Assembly (NCBI RefSeq): GCF_013364275.1
Contig: NZ_CP054932.1
Coordinates: forward strand, 6,324,001 to 6,388,000
Direction of reading: 5' to 3'
DNA length: 64,000 nucleotides
From: Actinomadura sp. NAK00032
GTDB taxonomy: Bacteria > Actinomycetota > Actinomycetes > Streptosporangiales > Streptosporangiaceae
This document shows, piece after piece, positions 46,701 to 54,500 of this stretch (within the stretch, counting starts at the first letter, position 1; every line of letters begins with the position of its first letter). Both the position numbers and the translations under genes were made by a program. A model generated the notes under the pieces. The model did no database searches. It was not told the origin of the DNA and saw only the letters and a list, made by a program, of their open reading frames with translations.

Positions 46701-49700
46701 CACAGCCGACGGCACCGTCGGCGCCGAAGGCGCCGGCCTCGTCCTGCTGGAACGGCTCTCCGACGCGCAACGCAACGGCCGCCACATCCTGGCCGTGATC
46801 CGCGGATCGGCGATCAACCAGGACGGCGCCTCCAACGGCCTCACCGCACCCAACGGCCCCTCGCAAGAGCGCGTCATCCGCCAAGCGCTCACCAAAGCAC
46901 ACCTCACCCCCGACCAGATCGACGCCGTCGAAGCACACGGCACGGGAACAGCACTCGGCGACCCCATAGAGGCCAACGCCCTCCTCGCCACCTACGGCGA
47001 AAACCGCTCTGATAATCAACCCCTCTATCTGGGGTCTCTCAAATCGAATATCGGCCATACCCAAGCCGCCGCCGGCGTCGCAGGCGTCATAAAGATGGTC
47101 CAGGCGATCAATCACGGATACCTGCCGCAAACCCTTCACGTCGACAAGCCCTCTCCCCACATCACCTGGGATTCGGGAACCGTCGAACTTCTTACTGAGG
47201 CGCGGCCGTGGCCGGAACTCGACCGTCCCCGACGAGCCGCCGTCTCCTCCTTCGGGATCAGCGGCACCAACGCCCACCTCATCCTCGAACAACCACCCGC
47301 AGCCGAACTCATCGAAGTATCCATCACCGAAACCGAACCACCACAACTCGACTGGCGCCTGTCAGCCAAAACCCCCGAAGCACTCCGCACCCAAGCACAC
47401 CAACTCCTCGACCACCTCGACCGGCACCCCGAACTCACGGCCCTGGCCATCGCCCACCAACTGCAACACCGCACCAGCATCTTCCACCACCGCGCCGCCA
47501 TCACCGGAACAACCATCGAGCACCTGCGCGCCGGACTGGAAGGTGTGGCGTCCGGGCAGCCCGCACCCGGACTCACCGTCACACCACCCGACCTGGACCC
47601 CAACGGGAAACTCGCATTCCTCTACACCGGCCAAGGCTCCCAATGGCCACAAATGAGCCACCACCTCTACAACACCAACCCCCACTTCGCCCACCACCTC
47701 GACCACACCATCACCCACCTCGACCCCCACCTCCCCCAACCACTCCACACCATCCTCTTCGCACCACCCCACACACCCCAAGCCCAACTCCTCAACACCA
47801 CCCTCTACACACAACCCGCCATCTTCGCCATCCAAACCGCCCTCCACCACACCCTCACCCACCACAACATCACCCCCCACTACCTCGCCGGACACTCCAT
47901 CGGAGAAATCACCGCCGCCCACCTCGCCGGCGTCCTGGACCTCACCGACACCGCCACCCTCATCACCACCCGCGCCCACCTCACCAACACCCACCCCACC
48001 ACCGGCCCCCACAGCGGCACCATGTACGCCACCAACACAAACCACCACCACCTCACCCACCTCCTCAAAACCCACCTGAACATCGACCCCCACAACCACC
48101 CCACCATCAACATCGCCGCCATCAACTCACCCACCAACACCACCATCTCCGGCGACCACCACACCCTCCAACACATCACCCAACTCCTCCACCAACACGG
48201 CCACAAAACCACCCGACTCAACGTCTCCCACCCCTTCCACTCCCCCCTCCTCAAACCCCTCCTCCCCCAACTCCACCACACCACCCAACAACTCACCTAC
48301 CACCCACCCCACACCCCCATCATCTCCACCCGAACCGGCCAACAAGCCACCACCCAACAACTCACCAACCCCACCTACTGGACCAACCACCTCACCCACA
48401 CCACCCACTGGCAACAAACCATCGAACACCTCCAAAACCACCACACCACCACCTACCTCGAAATCGGACCACACCCCACCCTCACCCCACCCACCCACCA
48501 AACCCTCACCCAACCCAACACCCACACCATCACCACCCTCCACAAACACCACAACAACACCCACAACCTCCACCACACCCTCAACCAACTCCACACCCAC
48601 CACCACACCACCCACCCACCCCACACCAACCCACCCACCACCAAAACACCCCCCACCAAAACACCCACACACAACACACCCACACACAACACACCCACAC
48701 CACCCCTCCCCACCTACCCCTTCCAACACCACACCCACTGGCTCCACACACCAAAGAGCAATGGCGCGCCGACGCAAACTCCGAACAATTCGGCTTCGCA
48801 TCCCCTGCTCGGCACAGAAGTAGATCTCGCGGATGCACAAAGGCAGTGGTTCACGGGCGCGGTCGAATCCGGCGATTCCCTGTTCTTGAGCGATCACCGG
48901 CTGATGGGGACTCCGGTCGTCCCCGCTGCGGCGATGATCGACTGGGCCTTGTCCGGGCTGCGTGAAGCAGCCGGGTCCGATGCGCGGGCATGGGCGCTCG
49001 ACGGCGTCGAGTTCCACACTTTCCTGCACTTCGCCGAGGAGCTGCCGCTCGCGACGCAGACGGTCGTCGACTCCTCCGGCGAGTCCCGCGCGCTGCGGTG
49101 CTTCAGCCGCACCGAAGGAGCACCGCGGACGGCGTGGACCGAGCACGTGACGGTGGATGCCGCCGGCGCCGCCGAGGACTTCGGCACCGACATCGACTTC
49201 GACATCGCCGACGTCCGGCCCCGCATGAGCGCCGAGGCCGCGGACGCCGTGTACGAGCGCTTCCGCGCCGCCGGTGTGGAGCACGGTCCCGCGTACCGCG
49301 GGCTCCGGGAGCTGTCGCGCGACGGTGACACCGCGTTCGGCCTGGTCGAGTGCGAGAGCGCGGCGGACGGCGACGGGGCCTGGATCCTGGACCCGCGTGT
49401 CCTGGACTCCTGCCTGCACGTCGGTGCCGCGTTCGCCGCCGACGACGACGCGCTGTGGCTCCCCGCGGCCGTCGACCGCGTCCGCGCGCGAGGTGCGCTG
49501 CCCGCCCGCGTCCTGTGCCGCATGCGCCTGCGGGAGGCGCGGGACTCCGGTGACCGCGTGCTGGATCTGGAGGTGTTCTCGCAGGCCGGGGCGGTCCTGG
49601 CGGAGCTGGCGGGCCTCCGGCTCCGCCGCGTCCCGGCCGCCGCGCTCGCCGGCCTGTCCGGCACGCGGCCGCGCCCCTACACGATCGAGTGGCGGCCCTT

Positions 49701-51510
49701 CACCGGCCGGACGGACGCCGGCGACGCCGTCCGGGCGGCCGGTCCCTGGCTGGTCTTCGGCATCGACCGCCACCGTGCCCAGGACTGGTGCGACCAGCTC
49801 GCCGACCTCGGCGAGACCGCGATCCTCCTGCACGAGGACGGCACCGAGAACGGGAGCGAGGACGGGCTCGGGGACGCGGTCGAGCGCGCGGTCCGCGCCC
49901 TGCGCGACGAGGGAACGCCGGTCGGCGGGCTGATCATCCAGGGCGGCGCGGCCGATGGCCGTCCGCTCGACGACGACCGCCCCGATGCGGCCTACCGGCT
50001 GGCACGGCGCGGCTTCACCGTGCTGAGGCACGTCCTGCGCGGCTTCGCCGACGCCCTCCCGCCGGTCATCGTCTGCTCCGCCGGAGCGGTGGCACCCCGG
50101 GGCCAGGACGGCCCGCCGGACCCCGCCCAGGCCGTCTGGACGGCGGCGGCCAGAGCGGTCGTCGCGGAACACCCCGCGATCAAGTGCGTGCAGCTGGACC
50201 TGGACCCCGCGGAACCGGCGCCGCCGGTCGGGACCCTGCTCAGGCGCGCCGCGGCGCTCGCGGGCTCGGGCCATCTGGCCGTGCGGAACGGACGCTGGTT
50301 CGAGGCGCGCCTCGCCCGGACGCCGTCGTCGGCGGCCCGCGACCGCATGCTGGAGGTCCGCGGCGACGCGACCTACCTCATCACCGGCGGGCTGGGCGGG
50401 CTCGGGCTCGCGGTCGCCGGGCGGCTCGCCGACGCGGGGGCGTGTTCGCTGGTCCTCGCTGGCCGCACGCTCCCCGACGAGACGCCGGCACCGGTCGCGG
50501 ACCTGCGCGCCAGGGGCGTCCGGGTCGAGTTGCGCAAGGCAGACCTCGCCGACGCGGACGGCGTCGCGGACCTGCTGGCGTCCGTCCGCCGGGACCTGCC
50601 GCCGCTGCGGGGCGTCGTCCACGCCGCCGGGGTGACGGACGACGGCCTGCTGACGGAACTCGACCGGAGGCGCTTCGAGGCCGTCATGGACCCGAAGGCG
50701 CGGGGAGCCTGGCACCTGCACCGCCAGACCCGCGGGGACGGTCTCGACTTCTTCGTGCTGTTCTCGTCGCTGGCCTCGCTCATCGGCTCGGCGGGGCAGG
50801 CGAACTACATCGCCGGCAACGCCTTCATGGACGCGCTCGCCGCGCTCCGGCGGCACGAGGGCCTGCCCGCCGTCAGCGTGAGCTGGGGGCCGTGGGCGGA
50901 GACGGGCATGGTGGCGCGCCGGGAACTGGGCGAGCGGCTGGAGGCGTCGGGGATCGAGCCGCTGCCGACCGAACTCGCGCTCCGCGCGCTGGCCGACCTG
51001 CCGTCCGGCGCCGCGCCGCACGTGGGCCTCGCCGCGGTCGACTGGACCCGGTACGCGGCGGCCGCACCGGCCGCGTCGCCCTACACGCTGCTCGCGGACG
51101 TCCTGCCCGCCGACCCGGGCGGGGCCGGGCCGCTGGATCAGGAGCGGCTGGAGGAGCTGATGGCGCTGTCGCTCAAGGACCCCGAGGCCGCCCGCGACGC
51201 CGTGCTCGGCGAGCTGCTGGACCGGGTGGCGATGGTCCTCGGGATGGCCGGCGCCGAACGCGAGCAGGCGGCGGCCGGGTTCGCCCGCACGCACCTCAAC
51301 ATGCTCGGCCTCGACTCCCTGTCGACCGTCAGGCTCCGGCAGTGGCTCCAGGCGGACTTCGCGTCCGACGTCCCGGCCGATCTGCTGCTCGGCGGCGGCA
51401 CCGCGCTGGAGATCGCGGAGACCATCTGCCGCCAGCTCGCCGTGCGGAACGTCATGTCCGCCGGCGAGGACGCGGACGAGTCGGCGGACATCGAGGTCCT
51501 GACGCTGTGA
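40741..51510 (+). CDS. Type I modular PKS: extension modules 6-7, hands chain to the NRPS
   Basis: A 3589-residue protein: docking coiled coil (EEKLFEYLKRVTADLQETRE) / KS-AT-DH-KR-ACP / KS-AT-DH'-KR'-ACP'. ATG 40741 overlaps the upstream stop (TGATG) and has GAGGGGAG about 6 nt upstream; a GTG directly before it is the alternative start. KS cysteines are 206 and 1931, AT serines 660 and 2386, ACP serines 1701 and 3526. There is no TE. The C-terminus is a short acidic tail (DADESADIEVLTL), not the PKS-type docking helix of the other three proteins. Such tails are known partners of TubC-type docking domains, and the next protein begins with one. Confidence 0.96.
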   Translation: MANEEKLFEYLKRVTADLQETRERLHEVEERAREPIAIVAMGCRYPGGVSSPEDLWELVEQGRDAITPFPENRGWDLDALFDPDPDAPGKSYAREGGFLHDADQFDAAFFGISPREATAMDPQQRLLLEVAWETIERAGIAPPSLKRSRTGVFTGVVFQPYGPHLHQAPENYGGYLMTGKATSVASGRVSFTLGLQGPAVTVDTACSSSLVAMHLAAHSLRTGECDLALAGGAAVMSTPGLFVEFSRQRGLAADGRCKSFAASADGTGWSEGVGLLLLERLSDARKHGHPILAVIRSSAVNQDGASNGLTAPHGPSQERVINDALAHARLSPDQIDAVEAHGTGTALGDPIEANALFATYGTRHTQDQPLYLGSIKSNIGHTQAASGVAGVIKMVQAINHGLLPQTLHVREGNPEVDWEAGTVSLLTEAQPWPEVDRPRRAAVSSFGVSGTNAHLILEQAPAPAAEPAQARSGVPAPALAWPLSAKTPDALRAQAQRLLQHLDRHPDLDPVDVGYTLATARAALPHRAVITGTRLDDLRNGLHALATGQTAPGLTLTPPAATDGDNKIVFVFPGQGSQWPGMATELLQTSPVFADHIQACHDALAPFTDWSLLDLLHQRDGAPDLDRVDVVQPALFAVMTALARLWQSHGIHPDAVIGHSQGEIAAAHIAGALTLDDAAKTVALRAKALTTLAGTGAMAHIPQPAHEVEKNLPDHAYIASINSPHSTTVSGTPDAIHQLIDHYKNHDIDARPIPVDYASHSPHVDTLKTQILHNLTDITPTTATTPFHSTVTGQQHDTTALTAEYWHTNLRNTVQFETTLKNLSDNAPATYIEISPHPILVPAIQHTHPDAHAIATLHRDHPPHTHFLNNTAQLHTTNYAPLYTPHNPETAPLPTYPFQHHTHWLDMSPAGGDTRALGLESAEHALLGAVTEISATGACLFTGGLSLRTHPWLAEHAVHDIVLVPGAAFVELALHAGNRTGVPHVEELVLESPLCLPENGGVDLQVTVGPPNNDDRRTISVHSRPTRHGDTTDWTRHASGTLSASADAVAPHGENWPPQNAVPIDLTGFYGGLAERGYDYGPTFQGLTRAWRNGDDLYAEAVLPDDTATTGYGIHPALLDAALHPLALTGSTDEQLRLPFTWQNVTLHTAGTTTLRAHLQPTEDGRYRITASDIRGRVIAAIGDLALLPVTEAQLSANADQRGSLFRVEWQELKADSPAGPSPDEAHHTDLDALKAAADGGSSLPEVVVWTPSTGRSESVPAAGHYAAHEVLSALRAWLSLDQADASRLVILTHRSVAVRAEDAVDDPADAVIWGLVRTAQLEHPDRFTLIDLDGHPKSSTAISTAVATGEPQLALRDGRLFVPRLTRTSTGDEDGRHHPGPFCADGTVLITGGTGTLGAAIARHLTGHHGTRRLLLTSRSGPDAPEAAELRAELAGLGADVTIAACDIADAEALTALIDAVPAEHPLTAVVHAAGVLDDSTVSELTPRALEAVLRPKLDGAWHLHELTKDKNLGAFVLFSSLAGTIGSPGQGNYAAANAFLDALAHHRHSQGLPAISLAWGLWDQPSGMTGHLTEDDRARIARTGLIPLTPDRALKLFDRALAHRGPALVPAEINTRTIRRHGERHPLLRALAPGHVTGRADGPGSQASRRLTGLAGLAGPELEQSLLDLVRANIADVLGHTDPNAVALTENFKDLGFDSLTSLQLRNRLAAATDVRLPTTLVFDHPTPQALVSYLCQRLQGEKAAHTAGLVRGPVDEPIAIVAMGCRYPGGVSSPEQLWDLVADGADAITPFPENRGWDLDALFDPDPDAPGKSYAREGGFLHDADQFDAAFFGISPREATAMDPQQRLLLEVAWETIERAGIDPTTLKDTATGVYTGVMYNDYATRLNDLPAEYEGYIGNGSAASVISGRVSYSLGLQGPAVTVDTACSSSLVALHLAAQALRGGECDLALAGGVTVMSTPGLFIEFSRQRGLAPDGRCKPFAATADGTVGAEGAGLVLLERLSDAQRNGRHILAVIRGSAINQDGASNGLTAPNGPSQERVIRQALTKAHLTPDQIDAVEAHGTGTALGDPIEANALLATYGENRSDNQPLYLGSLKSNIGHTQAAAGVAGVIKMVQAINHGYLPQTLHVDKPSPHITWDSGTVELLTEARPWPELDRPRRAAVSSFGISGTNAHLILEQPPAAELIEVSITETEPPQLDWRLSAKTPEALRTQAHQLLDHLDRHPELTALAIAHQLQHRTSIFHHRAAITGTTIEHLRAGLEGVASGQPAPGLTVTPPDLDPNGKLAFLYTGQGSQWPQMSHHLYNTNPHFAHHLDHTITHLDPHLPQPLHTILFAPPHTPQAQLLNTTLYTQPAIFAIQTALHHTLTHHNITPHYLAGHSIGEITAAHLAGVLDLTDTATLITTRAHLTNTHPTTGPHSGTMYATNTNHHHLTHLLKTHLNIDPHNHPTINIAAINSPTNTTISGDHHTLQHITQLLHQHGHKTTRLNVSHPFHSPLLKPLLPQLHHTTQQLTYHPPHTPIISTRTGQQATTQQLTNPTYWTNHLTHTTHWQQTIEHLQNHHTTTYLEIGPHPTLTPPTHQTLTQPNTHTITTLHKHHNNTHNLHHTLNQLHTHHHTTHPPHTNPPTTKTPPTKTPTHNTPTHNTPTPPLPTYPFQHHTHWLHTPKSNGAPTQTPNNSASHPLLGTEVDLADAQRQWFTGAVESGDSLFLSDHRLMGTPVVPAAAMIDWALSGLREAAGSDARAWALDGVEFHTFLHFAEELPLATQTVVDSSGESRALRCFSRTEGAPRTAWTEHVTVDAAGAAEDFGTDIDFDIADVRPRMSAEAADAVYERFRAAGVEHGPAYRGLRELSRDGDTAFGLVECESAADGDGAWILDPRVLDSCLHVGAAFAADDDALWLPAAVDRVRARGALPARVLCRMRLREARDSGDRVLDLEVFSQAGAVLAELAGLRLRRVPAAALAGLSGTRPRPYTIEWRPFTGRTDAGDAVRAAGPWLVFGIDRHRAQDWCDQLADLGETAILLHEDGTENGSEDGLGDAVERAVRALRDEGTPVGGLIIQGGAADGRPLDDDRPDAAYRLARRGFTVLRHVLRGFADALPPVIVCSAGAVAPRGQDGPPDPAQAVWTAAARAVVAEHPAIKCVQLDLDPAEPAPPVGTLLRRAAALAGSGHLAVRNGRWFEARLARTPSSAARDRMLEVRGDATYLITGGLGGLGLAVAGRLADAGACSLVLAGRTLPDETPAPVADLRARGVRVELRKADLADADGVADLLASVRRDLPPLRGVVHAAGVTDDGLLTELDRRRFEAVMDPKARGAWHLHRQTRGDGLDFFVLFSSLASLIGSAGQANYIAGNAFMDALAALRRHEGLPAVSVSWGPWAETGMVARRELGERLEASGIEPLPTELALRALADLPSGAAPHVGLAAVDWTRYAAAAPAASPYTLLADVLPADPGGAGPLDQERLEELMALSLKDPEAARDAVLGELLDRVAMVLGMAGAEREQAAAGFARTHLNMLGLDSLSTVRLRQWLQADFASDVPADLLLGGGTALEIAETICRQLAVRNVMSAGEDADESADIEVLTL
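40840..45965 (+). other. PKS module 6: KS-AT(methylmalonyl)-DH-KR-ACP
   Basis: KS Cys206. The AT has GHSQG (Ser660) and YASH (757-760), methylmalonyl type. The DH has His956 in HAVHDIVLVP and Asp1120. The KR (from about 1388) has LDD. ACP Ser1701. It adds a methyl-branched alkene next to the saturated unit. Its KS shares a long identical stretch with module 2 (around 41800-41880 versus 18817-18895). Confidence 0.88.
48474..48523 (-). other. G-quadruplex/i-motif candidate, copy in R3
   Basis: The same nine C-runs as at 25925-25974. Confidence 0.5.
48661..48690 (+). repeat. 15-bp minisatellite, two units
   Basis: Two ACACCCACACACAAC units, as in R1. Confidence 0.85.
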
Positions 51511-51567
51511 ACACCCCTGCTCCGCCGCCGCCCGGCCGGGCGGCGCGCCCGCGGAAGGAGAGCTGAC

Positions 51568-54500
51568 ATGGGCGACCCCCAAGCCCGCACCGTCTCGTCG
51601 CTGCTCGCGGACCTGGCCGCCGCCGACGTGCGGCTGAAGCTGGTCGGCCGGGACCGGATCGAGGTGACGGCGCCCCGCGGGCGGCTCTCCGCCGAACTGC
51701 GCGGCGCCCTGGCCCGGCACAAGACCGAGCTGCTCGAATGGCTGGCGCAGACGAGCGGCGGCGGCCCGGACACCGCGGAGCTGCCGCGGATCGTCCCGGA
51801 CAGGGAGCACCTGTACGAGCCGTTCACTCCCCCCGACCTGCAGATGTCGTTCCTCATGGGCGGGCAGGAGGGCTTCGAGTACCACGTCCGCCCGCACCAG
51901 TACATGGAGTTCGACTTCGACGAGCTGGACCCGGTCCGCTACGAGGAGGCGCTGAACAGGGCGATCCAGCGGCAGCGCGACAGCATCGTGGTCGTCCGGG
52001 ACGACATGAGGGTGCAGACGGTGCGCGACCCGGGGCCGGTCACCGTCACGGTGTCAGACCTGCGGGGCCTCCCCGACGCGGAGGCGCGGGCCCACCTGGA
52101 CCGCGTCCGGGCGCGGCTGCAGCGCGAGGAGCCGCCGCACGACCGCTGGCCGTGGCTGCACCCGCACATCTGCCTGTACGGCGAGGGGCGCGCCCGCCTC
52201 CACTGGAACAACAACAACGTCTTCACCGACGCGCCGAGCGGCACCCGGCTGATCAATGACGCGATGCACTACTACGAGCACCCGGACCGGCCGCTGCCCG
52301 AACTCGAGCTGAGTTTCCGCGACCAGGTGCTGGCGCTCGAACGGCTGGAGGACTCGCCGCTGGGCCTGGCCTCCAAGAAGTACTGGCGCGACCGCATGGC
52401 CGGCCTGCCCGACGCGCCCGACGTCCCGCTCGTCTCCGGCACGGCGCACCGGGGCCGGTCGATGCTGTACCGGCGCGAGCTGCTGCTGGAGCCGGAGCTG
52501 TGGAGCGCGTTCAAGGGCAGGGCGGAGGCGCGCGGCCTGACGCTGACCAACGCGCTGCTCGGCGCGCACGCCGAGGTCCTCGCGTACTGGAGCGGCTCGC
52601 GGCACTTCCTGCTCAACAACATGATCACGCACCGGCTGCCGCTGCACCCGGAGAGCTGGGAGATCCTCGGCCAGTTCGCCTCGCTGTACCCGCTGGAGGT
52701 CGACTGGCGGCACGACGAGTCCTTCACCGCCAGGGCCAGGCGGTTGCAGGCGCAGGTGATGGCGGACGTGGCGCAGGCGCACTGGAGCGGGGCGAGCGTG
52801 CTCCAGGAGCTCAACCGGGTGCGCCGGACCCCCGGCCGGGCGCTCTGCCCGTTCGCGGTCGGCAGCGCCCTGTTCGTGGGGCCGACGATCCGGCCGTTCC
52901 ACTCCATGCTGGAGACGCCGCAGACGCTCCTGGACACCGAGTTCTGGGAGCTGCGCGACGGCCGGCTCTGGGTGATCTGGGACGTCATCGAGGCGGCGTT
53001 CCCGGACGGCCTGATCGACGCGATGTCCGCGGGCTACCGGGCGCTGGTCACCCGTCTCGCCGAGGACGACGCGGCGTGGGAGCGGGCCGCGCCCGCGCTG
53101 CTCCCCGCGGACCAGGCGGAGCGGCGCGCGGCGCTGAACGGGTCGGCCCCGGCGGCGGCGCCCGGGCTGCTGCACGACGCCCTGCCGCGGCAGGCGGCCG
53201 AGCGGCCGGACGCGCCCGCCGTGATCGACGCGGCGGGCGAGATCACGTTCGCCGGGCTCCACGACCGGGTCCGCCGGCTGGCCGCGCGGTTGCGGGAGGC
53301 GGGCGCGCGGCCCGGCGACCTCGTGGCCGTCGCGCTGCCCAAGGGCCACGCCCAGATGGTCGCGGTGCTGGCGGCGCTGACCGCGGGCGCCGCGTACGTG
53401 CCGATCGACCCGGCCTGGCCCGAGGACCGGATCGCCTACCTGCTCACCGACACGGCCGCCGCCGCCGTCATCACCGACGCGGCCGGCCGCACCCGGCTCG
53501 CGTCCGTCGCGGACGTGCCGGTCCTCGCCGCGGACGAGCCCGGCGCGGACGGGCCCGCCCCGGACGACGCGGAGCCGGGCGCGGCGCGGAAGCCCGAGGA
53601 CCTCGCCTACGTCATCTACACCTCGGGGTCCACCGGCAGGCCGAAGGGCGCGATGCTGGACCACCGGGGCCCGCTCAACACCGTGGCCGACATCAACGCC
53701 CGGTTCGGCATCGGCGCGGACGACGTGGTGTTCGGCGTCTCCTCGCTCTGCTTCGACCTCTCCGTCTACGACGTCTTCGGCTCCCTCGCGGCGGGCGCGA
53801 CCCTGGTGCTGCCGCCGGAGGGCCGGCCGGACCCGGCGTCGTGGATCGAGCTGATGCGGGCGCACGGCGTCACCGTCTGGAACTCGGTGCCCGCCCTCAT
53901 GCAGCTCCTGGTCGAGGAGGCCGACGCCGCGGGCGCCCGGTTCCCGGCCCTGCGGACGGTGCTGCTCAGCGGCGACTGGATCCCCGTCGACCTCCCCGAC
54001 CGGATACGGCGGGTCGCGCCCGGCGCGTCGGTGATCAGCCTCGGCGGCGCGACCGAGGCGTCGATCTGGTCGATCCACCACCCCATCACCGAGGTCGATC
54101 CCGGCTGGACGAGCATCCCCTACGGCCGGCCGCTGGCCGGGCAGACCTGGCATGTGCTCGACGACCAGGGCAGGGACGCCCCGGCCTGGGTCACCGGCCA
54201 CCTCCACATCGGCGGGGCCGGGGTGGCGCTGGGCTACCTCGGCGACCCGGAGCGGACGCGGGCCGCGTTCATCGCCCACCCCCGGACCGGCGAGCGGCTC
54301 TACCGCACCGGCGACCTCGGCAGGTACCTGCCGAACGGCGACATCGAGTTCCTGGGGCGCGCCGACTTCCAGGTCAAGATCCAGGGGTTCCGGGTCGAGC
54401 CGGGCGAGATCGAGCACCGCCTGCTGGACGATCCCCGGGTCCGGCAGGCGGCCGTCGTGGCGCGCTCCTCGGGGGGCGCCGGACGTCAGCTCGCCGCGTT

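Larger units (their letters stand above)
47181..48750 (+). repeat. Malonyl-AT repeat block R3 (module 7)
   Basis: 1570 bp with the same length and, as far as I could read, the same sequence as R1 (24632-26201), although 22.5 kb apart. It ends abruptly at the junction with the foreign-looking DH. Confidence 0.9.
46011..51450 (+). other. PKS module 7: KS-AT(malonyl)-DH'-KR'-ACP', chimeric
   Basis: KS Cys1931. The AT has Ser2386 and HPFH (2497-2500), malonyl type, inside repeat block R3. From about 48755 the sequence changes character. The DH reads DHRLMGTPVVPAAAM (His2719) with DPRVLDSCLH (Asp2889). The KR (from about 3211) reads LITGGLGGLG with TDD and SWGPWAETGM. The ACP reads LGLDSLSTVRL (Ser3526) with an unusual downstream part. 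None of these resembles the other six modules. Catalytic residues are present, so a CH=CH unit is still predicted, but double-bond geometry or position could differ. Confidence 0.85.
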
